A stretch of 64,000 bases of DNA. It comes from Rhodocollybia butyracea. Taxonomy: Eukaryota; Basidiomycota; Agaricomycetes; Agaricales; Omphalotaceae. Positions within the stretch are counted from its first letter, which is position 1. Each line of letters begins with the position of its first letter. The notes beneath the pieces are model-generated. The model saw nothing but the letters and a program-made list of their open reading frames with translations, did not search any database and was not told where the DNA came from. Positions 48,956-61,770 of this stretch are shown here, piece by piece. The stretch is taken from positions 310,001 to 374,000 of the forward strand of contig JADNRY010000023.1 of the NCBI GenBank assembly GCA_015501585.1, read 5' to 3'. A program made the translations under genes and the position numbers.

Positions 48956-49351
48956 TGACGTGCAGTCGTACTGGTGATGCCCTCCTCCCCATACTCTCCT
49001 TTGTTTTTCCTATATCTCCTGTATTTTTACTGTCTTCTCAGACTCTCGTCCTTCCTTCCCTTGTGCCCTCATGCATATTATATAAACATTCATTTTCTGT
49101 TTTGTATCTTGGATGATATTCCTTGCTATCTATGTATCTATGTTGAGTCATCTACTTGCTCATTTATACAGAGCTATCGAGTCATAATATCTATTGCTCT
49201 CACCCACTCTTTACTAGTTTTCCTTACTAAAATCAAACTCCTTGTCATTCCTTTGTTTATTTGTGGTGCTGCTGCTTTCTCTCTTTTCAATGCCTTGTAA
49301 GTTAAACAATCATGAGGAGTAATATATCCTAGTTTGACTCTTGTACACTAT
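48956..49351. other. 3' flank, pyrimidine-rich, no gene
   Basis: The region is T/C-rich sequence following the stop at 48955. Nothing is supported beyond untranslated and intergenic DNA. Confidence 0.5.
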
Positions 49352-49901
49352 TCATAGCTTGCTCAAGTTCTGCCTCCTTGGCGGTGACTTCGAAAAAGAG
49401 GGCCACTCTATGGGGGTACCATAGGTGATATCGGAAGAGCCAGGCGAGCCAGAACCGCTGGTGAGTTGGGCGATGAAGTCGTTCTTGCCGCCAACGATGG
49501 CAGCCCCAGAATCGCCGTCATGAGAGAACGGAGTAGATTTATTGTCGTAGGGCCGCACGGGTACACCGCCGCCTGGATCGAGTCAAAGTTGTCGAAGAGG
49601 CCATAGCGTCGTTGGCGTGACATAAAACCATTGAGGCAGCCGACGGTAGTAACAGTTGTGAGGCCGCGCTTGAACGTTTGAACACGAATCGCGTGTAGTC
49701 GCCTACGGTGTCCTTGCTATTCGGATCCTTGATCTCAGCGGCGACTTTGAGGAGGTAGATGCGATCCTCAGGGTAATCAAACTCTAAGGGAATATCGTAC
49801 TGGGGGTACATTAGCCCCATGGCATGAACTTGCCTGACTCGATCTTGGTGCCTAGAATATGAACAGTAAGATTGGGCACCTTTAGTTGAATGGGCCAGCA
49901 C
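49352..49901 (-). pseudogene. Broken protease-fold hypothetical gene (GDSG motif), fragment
   Basis: Reading the minus strand gives MYPQYDIPLEFDYPEDRIYL, DPNSKDTVGDYTRFVFKR, GFMSRQRRYGLFDNFDSIQA, DNKSTPFSHDGDSGAAIV and AQLTSGSG..SDITYGTP. These fit a widespread Agaricomycete protein with a trypsin-like GDSG serine motif. The pieces lie in different frames. A tandem duplication GTTCAAAC/GTTCAAGC near 49670 and a short insertion near 49556 (after QAAVYP) break the frame. The N-terminal part is not recognisable here. Confidence 0.7.
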
Positions 49902-50833
49902 GCACCTAAATCAATCACCAATAAAATGCAAAGAGACTCACATGTGTTTGCGCCAGGCATCCCATAGCTGCGTTTGTCAGCAACTTTCAACGTTCAACAT
50001 TTCCTTCTTTGCACATCTCCTTATCTCCTTGAGCAAATATTTTTCCCTAAATTGCTGAAGCAATGCCATATAACTGTTAAGCTATGAATTGGCCATAACA
50101 TAATGCTGTCTTGGACCTCCACAAATGCTCAGGCCGCTGCTCACAGAATCCAGATCTGAGATGTGCCTTCCCAAGTTAGACTTGAACCAGTCACCTCAGT
50201 GACCTACTACAGATCTGATTAACTCTCTGTGAGCTTATCAGCCTGGGTCTTTGACCAACTATCATTGCTTGTATCATTGAAGCGAGCACCGATGGTGAAT
50301 CATTCCTGGCCGCTGGTTCGAGGCTGGGTGATTCCAGGTTTGAGTCTATCCCCAAATGGTCTGCATTGATTTGCTGAGGGTTATGCTTGGAGTCCACCAT
50401 TACAATAGGGTCATTCAAAGCTAGAGCAGCCGCGCTGCTTGCTTATAAATGTCTGAACCTTGTCTTAAAGTCACTGGTCAGTGTTCTCCTAGTCTCCTAT
50501 AAGCAGACTCGTTATACACTGACAATCCATATGCATGTGGATGTCACTATGTAGTATGTAGTATAAGCTTTGTACCCATCTAGTACGGCCCACAGGACTT
50601 AAGTACAGAATTCATTTGGAATTCAAGTTCATTTAACGGACTTGAGCTACTACATGAATCATCTCAATGTCACAGAAAATATGCACGAAGGAAAGTTGAA
50701 GATGCCAGTCAATAGCGGCACTTCTGATCATCGTTAACTTTGAAGCTTGCTGACGCCCCTGGTAACTTTCAACTTGTATCACTGCTAAGTAATAAAATAA
50801 GGCACAAAACAGAATCAAGATTACATACTATTC
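49902..50833. other. Intergenic region without a recognisable gene
   Basis: Only short ORFs without motifs or splice structure occur. Repeated short words (CTAGTAC, AAGTT) do not form a clear element. Confidence 0.45.
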
Positions 50834-51690
50834 ACTTACTATGGGACCCCGAATAGGGCGAAGTCCTTTGAAAGTTAAGGTCGGCCCATAGGCTGGGCTG
50901 CTCCCAACAACATATATGGCCTCACTCTTGGAGTCGTTGTCGAACATGAGGAAAGGATCAATGCAAAAGGTTTCTGATCCGCCAACGGAAGCCCGCACCG
51001 AGATCTTGTTGTGATAGAGTCAGTATGCCCACTACCATTAGGAAGGAGACTTACCGCATCGCCATCAAGTTCGACAAGATCAAAGTTGACGGTTTTGTTT
51101 GGTGGGACATCCGGATTCAAAGATCTGAAGTTACCTGTACTCCCGACAGTTGAAATGCTGGCAGCGAGCTCTCCTTCGTTAGCAACGCTGATCACACAAC
51201 ACTTTTGGCAATTATTAGACCACAGATACCTAGAAAAAAACTATTGTAAAACGTACATTTGGATTAGGACGATACTCAATAAAAGTAATAGTAGGTTTGT
51301 CGTTGTCGTCGGCTGCTACAATGTAAAAAGCCTGGTCTTTGGAGCTCTGATTGAACACGGTGTAGTGAGTATCGATAGCACTGCCACTGCCACCGCCAGC
51401 TATGATTGGGAGGTAGTTTTAACTTGGAACTTATCATGGAGTCAATATGTGGTCCACCGCGAGGCCGCTGGGAGGAGACTAACCTCGGCATTTTCTTGAA
51501 GCCCATCAATCGTGCTGAGGTCAAAGGTCATGGCAGTATCAAGCTCAGGCTTGATTTTGTACTCCTTTGAATTGCTAATTACACTGATGGAGCCCTTAAA
51601 TTCAAAGTCATTTCGGAGACAAATCTGGCAACATTTTTAGAAGTTATCAGAGGCCTGCATTGTGTAACGTACATATCTAACGTTAGACAT
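50834..51690 (-). CDS. Two-domain relative of the small protein at 15837-16291
   Basis: The start ATG is at 51690 (MSNVRY, then after an intron ICLRNDFEFKGSISVIS) and the stop is near 50836 (RPIRGPIVSE). Five or so exons encode two similar domains. Domain 1 contains GSISVISNSKEYKIKPELD, then TVFNQSSKDQAFYIVAADD and ITFIEYRPNPN. Domain 2 contains ISVANEGELAASISTVGS, then MFDNDSKSEAIYVVGSSP and LTFKGLRPIRGP. Both match the single domain of the 15.8-kb gene. The border after NAE near 51480 is uncertain; a GTCTCC donor keeps the frame. No signal peptide or membrane span. Function unknown. Confidence 0.7.
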
Positions 51691-53757
51691 GCTGAATAGG
51701 TGATTTGATTTTCTGTTGTTGATGAGTACTATGCGCAGTGGGATCGGAGACGAGAAGCTACTTTTATAGGACAGAGACAACAAAACTATCACAAACCTTG
51801 GTGGTCAGCTGCCAGTGGCAACCCCTTGCACCGGCGGGGATCTGGCATCATGGGACCATACGATTAATAAACTTCCTTCCTTCCTTCCATTTGTCTTTTC
51901 CCGGATCCCTCAACTTGCATAAGGCATTCCTAACGCCTCATGCGGGATACTCATATCGTAAATGAGGTATTTACTCACCATGTAATCTATAGGAAGGGCA
52001 AAATCGCTCATACTTCCATCGGCGAAGTTACAGTGAGGTTGAGGTTCTGTACCCACAAGGAAAGTGTGAGTAACAGTAAATATGATTCATCACATTGCCT
52101 ATTTGATGGCGGAGTGCTCATTCATGTCTAACAGTCCAATGCTTGAAGTTTGAGGCTTGACAGGCCAACATAAAGGCTGGGAACGATGTCCCGTTGTAAA
52201 CAGCTTCTATCAAGATTCGGGACTAGTTCATCTGGGAGCAACGAGGGTGCCTTCACTCGAATAGCCGGCCGGGGGGAGTACCTGGTCATCAATGTTAGAA
52301 TCAAGCCAGATTGTTGAAGTTTATCGATATATCATCCGGTGTCAGTACTTCAGTCCTGGATAGTCCTGGAGGCCATAAATCATTGGAAGTCTTTCTTCGC
52401 AAGCCTCAAGGCTATTCTATCCCACACGCACCTCAAAGTGTTCATTAGATCATTAGAAGCTTCGGCATCATTTGCGTATAGAAGCTTGAAGCCTGTTACA
52501 GGGAGGTTGGACTTGGCCCATCTCTGATCAGATGACTGAGTAGATTATTTGCCTCAGTGCAGCACGTACCGAGCCATTTCATTCCTTTGTAATGTTAGGA
52601 AGAAAAATGGTGTTGGCCCTAAGCTTAAGGCTTACACCTTTGGATACACCTTCAACTCTTGGGCCATGCCATCTTCCTTCGCCTCTCCTTCACCCAATCA
52701 GGAGCAGAAAAATCGCATTTTATGTTGCTCCTCAACTCAAAGAGTCTTCCTATTCAACAAGAAAGGAATAAGATAGTATTCCGGGAAATATGGGTCGTTC
52801 CGAGTGTGGTCAACTTATACGTTTGTCTAGTCTAAAAGCGATGATCTAATAGTCACCTTCCTCTTGAACCCGAGAGTTTCATACCTCTCATGCAACGGGG
52901 GAATCACCCACTCGGTATCTACCCACTAGCACTGGGGGATACTGGTTTTAGATTTTACAGATTCTTCATTTGTTTGTCGGTGTATACAACTGTAGTACGA
53001 ACCTTATTCAATGTTGTACAGCCCATATGAAGAGAATTTTCATTTCCTTTTCTGTTTTATCATCAATAGTACGATTGAAGTCCTTCAGAAACGGTTTTGG
53101 TTCATCTAAGATCTGTGTTGGAGGAATGAGTCCTAATCAAGCATCGATGTTCATCCAAAATGAAATGTAAAGATAGCTTGCGCATATACAGGTCTTCTGG
53201 TCGCTCTCCTACCACCATCATCCCTTGAGCGCCTAAACCTCATTAACGAGAAAAAGGGCTCGAAAATGGTGAAATGTGGACTCGGTATAGCACAGATAGA
53301 CTCGTAAAGGCCAATATGTGACCTTAGGCAGTATTTTTTCGCAGGCTTAGACGATGTGGAAGTAGTAGTCGACGCCAATGGACTAGCCCCTTTCTTTTCA
53401 CTGCGTGTCAACATTGCACATGCATCGTCGGCTGTAATCAATAGCTTCTATAACGATATGGGACTTCCGAAAAGTTTGGAAATATTGTATAAACATCTCC
53501 AGTAACCGTTAGCATCACACGGAAACGTTCCATATCATTCCTTTCTGAATATACCGAGACCGACTCAAATCATTCACTGCACCCAACCCATCTAATGATA
53601 AAGTTAGTGAAAAGTTTGTGTTGTCCTTGCAAAGGTTGCTAAGTGAAGAAATGGATGCTGGGCCATTGGATTAAGTGTCCCTGTGAAGACCATATGGTAG
53701 ACTGGTGCACTGTATCTTGATGATTAATGATGCAAACAGCCGAATGTCGTTAGCCCC
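51691..53757. other. Intergenic region without a recognisable gene
   Basis: A CCTT microsatellite occurs near 51870-51888. Several ORFs of 60-96 codons (for example 53151-53441 minus) have no motif, conserved structure or plausible introns. I see no tRNA or repeat with confidence. Confidence 0.45.
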
Positions 53758-54152
53758 CACGGCCCTTATTTTTTTTTTTTTTTTTTTTTTCAATCATATT
53801 TATTCGCATCTGCGCGATAGCGTATGGTAGCGAGTATACGTACAGTAGGTACTACAGTGAGAGAATTTGTACTGTCAAGGTGAATGGCTCTGTCTGCAAC
53901 AGTAAGTTCCCGAAGGAACAGGGCGAGAGCGTGCTCCCTGCCAGATTACGCACTGGTCAGCGGTGTGTCAATGTCCGTGCGTTGTGGTGGATAGGTAATG
54001 TAAGGTAGGTAATGTATATAAGAGAAAAGATGAGAGATGAGAGAGATAGATGTGAAAGAGATGTGAAAGAGATGATAGTGAGAGAGAACAGGAAAGAAGA
54101 TAGATAGAGCAGAGACTGAGTGAAAGGTAAATGAGACAGAGGAAACGAGAAA

Positions 54153-57100
54153 CTACCCGTCTTCCTCTTCTGGCAACTCCGGTAGGTCCCCGAGGATGTG
54201 GTGGAAGCGCTTGGTTTCGTCAACATATAGAAAAAGATGCCGTAAGAGTTTGGGTGATGTGAGGAGAGAGCGCATATTCCAGTGCTTCCTGCTGACAATC
54301 TGTCGTAGGCGGTGCCTTGCCTCGCGATGCGCTGAGCACTGGAAGATATAGTGGAATACCGTTTCGGGGTGCCGGCGGCAACATGGACATGTAGGTGAGT
54401 CTGCTCGTTTTATGCGGTGGAGATGTTTCTGCAGAGGGATATGCCCGGTACGAAGTTGAGTGAGGATGGTGAGAAGTTTCCGAGGTAGATGGCGAGATAG
54501 CTTCCAGTAGTTCCGGCTGGCTTTCGTGGCTGGCGCTGGGTCAATTTCCTTGAATTTTGTATAACGGGGGGACTTCTTCCACAAATCGTCGTGTTGTTTC
54601 TCGACCTTGCGGCGGTAGACACGGACAGCGGCGGTGCGACTGCGGGGTAATCGACGATGTAGTTCCTCCGGTAATAGCCTTCTATTGCTGGATCTGCCAG
54701 CTGCTGCTCTTTTCGCCTCCTGATCTGCTCTCTCGTTTCCTTCTACACCTTTATGGCTCGGAACCCAGGAGATCTTTATGCGAATATCCGGAAAGATGGC
54801 GCGTAGGCGAGTGAGTAAAGAGTGGAAGATGTCAAGGATGTAGTGGGAAGAATTGGTGGAGGACGTATCAGCCGCCGTGATTGCGGCGGTATTATCGGCC
54901 CATATTGACAGCTCCCGAATAGCTTGTTCCCGTGACGCCAAGTGCAATCCCATGACCATTCCAATCAGCTCTCCTTCGTATACTTCGTGATCGTCTTCGT
55001 GCCCCAGCCTGTATCTCACGGCCGCTATCTCTTCGCCTTCTCTGAAAAGCACGGCAGATGCCCCGACATGGTTTTTGTATCCTGAACCGTCTGTAAAGAC
55101 TTGTACATCTGCTCTGTCCTCATCCACCATCTTCAGTGCCTCGTTTTCATCTTCGCAAATGTGAACAATTAGCCCAGGATCCCAGTTTGCCTCGTATCGG
55201 ACAGCCTTCCGTTTCTCCATTACCTTTGGTTTCAACCCGTAGGATCCCATTAGGTCATGAAGGGGAGAGAAATGCCGGGTCCGTTTGGAGTAACGGGCTG
55301 CATTCTCTACTCGCTTGGCAAGGGGATGAGAGTCGGGAAGTGTGGTGAGTCTTGTCGCTGCCCGTTGTCGCTGTCGTTCGATCTCTAACGGCATTGGCAG
55401 TAGGGCCGCATGGATATCTAAAATGTCAGTAGCTGTTGTAGACATTGCTCCTGTAATCAGTTGCGCCGCTTGGCGTTGGATGGAAATAAGACGTCGTGTC
55501 ACAGCTAGTTGTCTGCCTCTTCTCCGAGTCTGAGGGACTAGCACAATGTCTGCTGCATAGAGCATTCGCGGTAGGGCCTTAGCTTTGTAAAGCTGGCGTA
55601 TGTGGCTTGCTATCATGCCTCCTTTGCTTTTCGCTAATCGGCGAAATTGTACTAACCATTCCGTTCCTCTCTTGATCATCAGGGCGTGGTGTTCCTTCCA
55701 TCTCAAGCCGCTGTCCATCAGGGCTCCCAAGAACCTTGAAGCGTTCTTTGGCTTCACCAGCTCGCCTGCTACCTGTACGCCCGGTCCTGTTAGTACGCTT
55801 GTTTTCTGTTTGGTCTTGGGGTCAGGAGTGGGTCGCCTGCGTCGGGTAAAGTCGGTGAGTTGGAATTTGTCGACGCCAAATGAGCAGTTATGGGATTGTG
55901 CCCACTGGAGTATCCCGTCTTGATGGTGCATTAGATCCTGTAGCTGATCGTGTGCGTCTTCCACAGTTCTGGCCCATTTCAGTGCTGCCACGTCGTCCAT
56001 GAAGCCGAAGCCCTCTTCACTGTTTTCTTTCCTGAATAATCGGAGTAGCCCAGCCGCGTAAAGGACATAACCCAACCCTGAGAATGGATCTCCTTGGTCT
56101 TCGCCTCCCTGTACGTTGAATATATCTGATACAAAGTCGTCGAAACTTATCCGTGTTTTGCGCTTAGCATATCGTCGCTTCAACCATTCGACAAGCTCCA
56201 CTGGTACTCCCATCATTCGAAGCTCATGGTAGAGCATATCAAGGTCAACGCTTGGAAAGGCCCCCTTCACATCCATGAACAAAGCAGAAACTACGTACCC
56301 TTCTCGCCAGAGTTGCTTGATTCGATCGACCATTAGATGAATTGAGTCTGTGGTTGACCGTCCGGGTCTCGCTCCAAACTGCATTCCTGGCAGTAAGTTC
56401 CGCATTTCAGCCTCGCATGATATCTCGTCGACCGTGCAACTGTTAGTGTTGCGGCCGTGGTGATGCGAGAGAGTAATTGGACGATGGTTGGCGATAATCC
56501 GGCTTGCCTGGTTTCCTCAAGACAATGGTCTCTGTTGTGGACCAGTCCTCTGGATAAATGTGGAGGGAGGATGTGGCCCGGTATATTGGGCCGAGGTATG
56601 GGACAAGGATGTCGATACAGGCCTTGAATAGGTCGTTTGGAAAGGTGCCGATGCGGGTAGCTTTTCCATTCTTCATGCGCCGTATGCGCTTGATGATTAG
56701 TCGGTTGGTTGGGAGTTGAAACTGCCAAGCTGGAGGTGGATAAGTTGGATTGGGTGGGACATTCGAAGTTGTAGGTGGTGGAGGAAAGAACGCTGTCCTG
56801 AAAACTTCCGCTTTTTTGTTATTGTCGCTGACGCGTCTCTCTGTTCCGCTAGAATCTCGGGTGACTAGATCTGGGATCCGGGAATGCCCTCCATCCGTAG
56901 GCCCCGCTTCCACTAACTTACCAACGTCCCACATTGTGCTTGACGTAGCTTGTTCCAAGTATTCAATCCACTTCTCTGTCTTTGCTCGCTTTACCTCCGC
57001 AGAAAATGTTTGGCGTATGCGGCGATATTCTTCATGGACCGGGTGTTCAGGATTGAGTCGTTTCCTATATGATTTGTTGCCCAGGTTGTTCCGGGTCCGC

Positions 57101-58095
57101 CGCATGTTTGCGAGGTTTGTATTCCACCACCGACTGAACAGTGGGACCCGCTCTTCCACGACCTCTCCAATTACGCCATCTATCTCCTCGAGTTTGGACC
57201 AAAACTGTTGTGTGTGCTCTATTTCTTTAGGTTCGTCGAGTTCCTTCACTTTTTCATCGAGGCGTTTCCTAAATTCCTCCCAATTGACTCTTTTCCAGTT
57301 CCTCCGTTTCCGTGGGTCCGCAACGCCTGTCTGTAAATCAAAAATTGTCAGGATTGGAAAGTGGTCGGTTTTAACTGGCTGAGAGGCTGGGCTGGTGTTG
57401 CACTGTACAACATGACCCAATAGGTCACTGGTACAGAACACATTATCAACTCTGGTGTAGTTGCCTGTTGAAAAGGAACGCAGGGTTGGTATAAACTCTG
57501 GGAGGGCCATGCGCATAGAGTGCACCGCAAGTAATGTGATAAGCTGGTGGGCTGCGTCGAGGTTTCGAGTGGTGAAGAGGTGGGAATTCCGAGGCTCGTC
57601 CCACATGGGGTGGTGTCGGTTGAGGTCACCAAACCAAGCCATGTGTAGTGGCGTTTTTGGGATGTTGTGTGCTGCAGGACTGCGTAGCCATTGAGCTAAA
57701 GCGGCCGTTGTGCTGTTATTCTCGCAGTCGTTATAGATATTAAAGAGGCGCAAAGTTCCAAATTGTCCAACTAATTGGACTGCAGAAATGTCTTGGTGGT
57801 TGATTTCGAGAGCTGTCCAGGCGTTAGTAGGGAGGCGTTTATTGACCATGATGAGGGACCGGGTTGGGATTGTGGACCATAGGTCACGGTGTTGCGAGGG
57901 ATAAATTAGGTGGAGATGTGGAAGTGCTCGTGTTCTGCCTAAAAAGTCAATGTATGGTTCCTGTATCATCAGGAAGTCTGCGTTTGTGGCACTCCCGTGT
58001 AGGTAGTCATGCATGCAGGTGTCGGATTTGTTGGTGTTTAGCTGCGCCACTGTAATCCTGTCTTGCGTGTGTGGCGACTGGGGTCCCCTATTCAT
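54153..58095 (-). pseudogene. LINE ORF2: endonuclease, reverse transcriptase, RNase H (frameshifted)
   Basis: The ATG at 58095 overlaps the ORF1 stop as ATGA. The first ~270 residues are an EEP-type endonuclease (QLNTNKS, IQEPYIDFLGRTR, WFGDLNRHHPMWDEPRN, TDHFPIL). Reverse transcriptase motifs follow (LRKPGKPDYRQP, then GARPGRSTTDSIHL, FMDVKGAFPSVD, GEDQGDPFSGLGYVLY and the catalytic FMDDVAAL). RNase H has VFTDGSGYKN, YEGELIGMVM, IWADNTAAI and SHKGVEGNERADQEA. A C-terminal Cys/His motif reads CPCCRRHPETVFHYIFQCSAH. The frame breaks near 56400-56450, between RT motifs, and the sequence there is shorter than expected, so a small deletion is likely. Confidence 0.9.
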
Positions 58096-59801
58096 TGGGA
58101 GCCTCCAGGAAGCGCCTGTCTATTCCATGGTGACATGCTTGAGTTCCCCCACTCACCTCTGCTCCTAGGTTGACTTGGCTGGCTGGGCCTCGCCCTGGAC
58201 TGTGATCGCGAAATGTAGGCATCGAGAGTTCCCTGTCTTGGGGCTGTGGGAGCTGATTGCCTTGCCGGTGTACGGCCGCGTACTGGCTCTTGAGACTGTA
58301 CTCCGCTGCCGTTCCCTGGCTGTCCTCTTGCTAAGCGACCTTTACCTTTACCTCTCTGTACCGTTTTCCAGTTTTGGTCATACCCCTTTTGTACCTCTAA
58401 TCTCCAGTTCTGGTTTATGTTCTCCACCGTCTTGTCGCCACGCCGGACCCAAGTTTCAGGGTCATCAGTGACATAGAAGCAATATCCGCGAGTTGGGTCT
58501 CGCTGCGCCCGCCTCTGGATCTGCTGCAGAAGAGTTGGGCAGTCACGGTCAGCTGCAATATGTCCTTTTGCTTTGCAGACAGCACAGTAGAATATGTCAG
58601 CTTTGGCTGTGCAGGTTTGGGTGGGATGATCCTTGCCACAGCGCCCGCAAACGTCCCGCGTTGAGCCGCACTCCCGAGCAATGTGGCCATACTGCTGGCA
58701 TTTCATGCATCGTTGGGGGTCCTTCTCATCTCGTCGGGCATTGATGAACTTACTTTCAATTGTGAGTCCCTCCCGTATCGCCTTATTCGCGTTGTGTCTG
58801 CTGTCAAATGAGAAGATCGCAAAACCCATTTTTTGACCAGGGCTTCGCCTCTCTGGTTTGCGCAGCCACCGCGCTGATGAAATGGCACATGGACCTAGTC
58901 CGCTGTCCTCTGCAATCCTTGCCAGTGTAAATGGAGACTCCAATGTCACCGATAAGGGGACAAATTCAGCCACCACATCGTGTCGAGGGAGCTCAATAGT
59001 CACATCACTACCCCATGCTTTGGCAATCCGTTCGCGTCTGCTTTTGTCCTCTAACCATACCAGCTCGTCAGCCTTTCACATTACACAGAAGGCTCCTCCA
59101 CTGCGGAGCTTGGTGACTGCAACCACCTTTACTGTGTCTGCATCCTCGCCCTCTTCCTTCAACATGCTTTCAAAAGCTAGGTTGGCTTTCTGGGCAATGA
59201 CTGATTCTGAAAGTGTTGTCCAAGCCGAAGGTGACTCGGATTTGATGAAGAATCGCCGGTCTGCTATTTCTCCTGCATGTATGGCAGCAGCATGCTGGGG
59301 GCGTTGCAGCGTCTCAGCCGTTGCCTTGGCAAGACTTCCGGCTTGCAAAACCCGAGCATATGATTGCTGTAGATGCGGAAAAGCAGTGCCAGTAATTTCG
59401 CCATCTTCGCCATCTTCTGTTCCTTTTGTTAACCCTTCTACCTTTTTGACTGCTACCCCTAAAGCCTCGCGTGTTGCCTTCAACTCCTGTGTGACTGGTT
59501 CTAGTTTCTCATCCACTTGTGCAGCAATTTTTCTCGCCAACTCTTTCGTTAGGTGTTCTGCGCTGCTTTTCCAGATCTGTTGTTGCATGAGCATGCCCAT
59601 GATCTCCACTTTCTCCCAAGCTTTCTTCCTTAAGGGTGCAGTGGTGGACTGGGCTATCTGCTCGCGTGCTATTTGCACTATACGTTTTGGAAACACCTGG
59701 AAGAAGTTTTCGCCCTCTCTCATGAGTTTTTCTTCGACTGCTCGTGCCTCGAGGTCGAGTACATCATCTGCACCTGACCATGATTGTGAGCCGTTAACCA
59801 T
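58092..59801 (-). pseudogene. LINE ORF1: nucleic-acid-binding protein with zinc knuckles (one in-frame stop)
   Basis: The start ATG is at 59801 and the stop at 58092. Two open segments (59801-59076 and 59003 onward) are in the same frame, separated only by one TGA (59076-59078) in the context FCVM-stop-KADELVWL. The N-terminal half is helical (probable coiled coil, residues ~15-130). The C-terminal half has three CCHC-type knuckles (CMKCQQYGHIAREC, CGRCGKDHPTQTC, CAVCKAKGHIAADRDC) and a basic Gly/Arg/Gln-rich tail. A single CGA-to-TGA change would explain the break. Confidence 0.88.
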
Positions 59802-59996
59802 TTCTGACTTGTGCTGCTGGCTCGTTTCGCTATTGGCGAATTTTAGGTTTTAGGGATATGAAGAAATTGTTTTATTGCTTCTTATTCGAATACAGAGGCC
59901 TACCGAGGCCCGACGCTCACTTTTTTGGCTCAGTCGAACCGTGAGAAAGTCGGTGTAGGTGGCGGTATTGAATCAAGAAGTCCTCACGGCCCTTAT

Positions 59997-61770
59997 ATTA
60001 GTAGAGCGCCTCAGTTCACTTCTATAGTGACATCTCTTTATCGTGTCTAACATCAGCGTTGTGCGTCCGGAGGAACCAGCCTCTCAACACAGCAGCGTTG
60101 AGGTTAGATGCCCGCGGCACATATCCCAGGCGCAATATGTGTAGCGTGGAACCCGGCTGTTTCTAAATGGGACCGTGCCGGTTAAACCTACCTACCTACC
60201 TACCTGGGCGTTCGAAACACGAAGGAGTCCGCAGACAGTAAAATTCCACTAGTGAGTACTGAACACCAAAAAAAAAACTAGCAAAAAAAACATTCTTTTG
60301 GGTGGGTGTATTCGCGGTTGGTGTATCAGCGTATCATATATCGTGTACTACGCATATCAACCGACCAATTGTAGGGAAAGCGATTGAACCCAAGGAAGAA
60401 CGTTGAAAAGATGCCGAACTTGAGAATTGAAGGAGGAAGAAGGAACACGGGTCTTGTCAAAGTGTGCTGTAGATTCTGGCATGAGTGGGAAAGCTTGGAT
60501 AGTCGGGTCTTTATGCATTATGCGCGAGTCGAGAGATGAACGAAAAAAAGCTGGACGTGGGCATGAGTTCCCAGTAGAGACAAGCTCACCTATCCATCCA
60601 ACCCAGACCCAACCCAGATTATTCGAACGCATCCAGAGCTAAAGCATCTCCAAATCTGTTTAATCACTCCGGTGTATCTTTGGAATCAAGGCTTTATCGG
60701 ATCGTAGGCGGAGAGGTGACCCCGAGTTGTTTGATAAACAAACACGGCGTTGATGCGAGCTCGCATTGGGGACAAGAAGAAAAGGTGACATATTATGGAG
60801 AGAAGCAGGTGCGTTGGTGTCAACAATGATCTTGTCGTGGACCGTGGTTGAAGGAGGTGATATAAGGACCCTGAGAATAGAGCGTATTTGCAGCGGGTTT
60901 CATCTCGCCAGTATCTTGTTGATCATGTGCTTGGAGCATTAGCTCACAAATAATGAAAATGATCACAATGGCCAGGTATTCACAGAAAAGGAAGATCTGA
61001 AGACAACTGAGTTCATCAGATATTTCCAAAAAAGGAAGGTCCAGGACCACCACACTCTTTCAGACAGCTAGATATTTCCAAAAAAGGAAAATCCAGCGCA
61101 CCACGCTCCATCGGACAGTGAAGCAAATGGCCAGGTATGTCTAGAAAAGGAAAATTGTAGCTCCTCGTCGGATGTTAGTCCTCTGGAGTCACGCGTTTCA
61201 TCTCGTCGCTATCTCGGCGATCATCTACAAAAAAACACCCTGTGCAAATACGCTCTAATGCCGTGAGGACAGCGTCGTGTCACTGAAAATGGCGCAATTT
61301 AGGTGTTGGGCTTTGTGGATGACGTAGGAGTGGTTCGAAGCAAGTTTGAGGAGATACAGATGAGGAGCAGAAACGAATTCATTGAATCTGTAGTCCCAAT
61401 GACGTCCCAACACTCTCCTAATCGCTATGACTGTTGTAAGCCGCCCAATCCGTGTCCCGTCGATGGCAGAGGAAGACAAATAACTAGCAAAACAGAGACC
61501 CTTGAAGTCGTTCCAGCGCAATTTTTTGGTCTCTATATGTTCTAAGCCGCCGTACGGATGACGTTGCGAGTATTGTGCGTCTTCGGTTGCTTAAAAGGTA
61601 GTACCATCGGAATCTGTAACTTAGTAATCTGTATATTATCCACGACGCCAGAGCAGAAACACGTACCATACAACAAATAATGACAACACGCCAAAACAAC
61701 TGTATTCCTTCGTACCATCCTCTTTATGTATGGGTGTGTGCTAACGAGCATGCAAACACACCGTGTTTAC
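59997..61770. other. Repeat-rich region right of the LINE, no gene
   Basis: A (CCTA)n microsatellite lies at about 60188-60205 and A-runs near 60270. An approximately 53-bp imperfect tandem duplication at 61018-61125 has copies starting AGATATTTCCAAAAAAGGAA, and a weaker third copy extends to about 61155. ORFs here (for example 60820-61053 minus) are short and unrecognised. Confidence 0.55.
61018..61125. repeat. Tandem duplication, unit ~53 bp
   Basis: Two adjacent copies read AGATATTTCCAAAAAAGGAA, then (G/A)(G/A)TCCAG(G/C)(A/G)C(C)ACCAC..CTC, then TC.GACAG. The copies are about 80% alike by eye. Confidence 0.7.

Larger units (their letters stand above)
53770..59984 (-). mobile_element. Non-LTR (LINE) retrotransposon, Tad/I-like, nearly full length
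   Basis: The minus strand carries ORF1 and ORF2, a purine-rich 3' UTR and a poly(A) tail (T-run from 53770 on the plus strand). A perfect 12-bp target duplication, CACGGCCCTTAT, flanks it at 53758-53769 and 59985-59996. ORF order, zinc knuckles in ORF1, an apurinic-type endonuclease, reverse transcriptase and RNase H in ORF2 fit Tad/I-group LINEs of fungi. It is damaged: one stop in ORF1 and a frameshift or deletion in the RT region. It is therefore not autonomous. Confidence 0.93.

Noticed and set aside
53151..53441. 96-codon minus-strand ORF with Ser/Thr-rich middle
   Set aside because: No motif, no plausible partner exons, and the surroundings look non-coding.
58858..59853. 331-codon plus-strand ORF
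   Set aside because: It is antisense to LINE ORF1, which has zinc knuckles and fits the element. It has no motif of its own.
60185..60210. (CCTA)n tract taken as a LINE 3' tail
   Set aside because: The LINE is fully bounded by its 12-bp duplication at 59985-59996. The tract lies outside and is a simple microsatellite.
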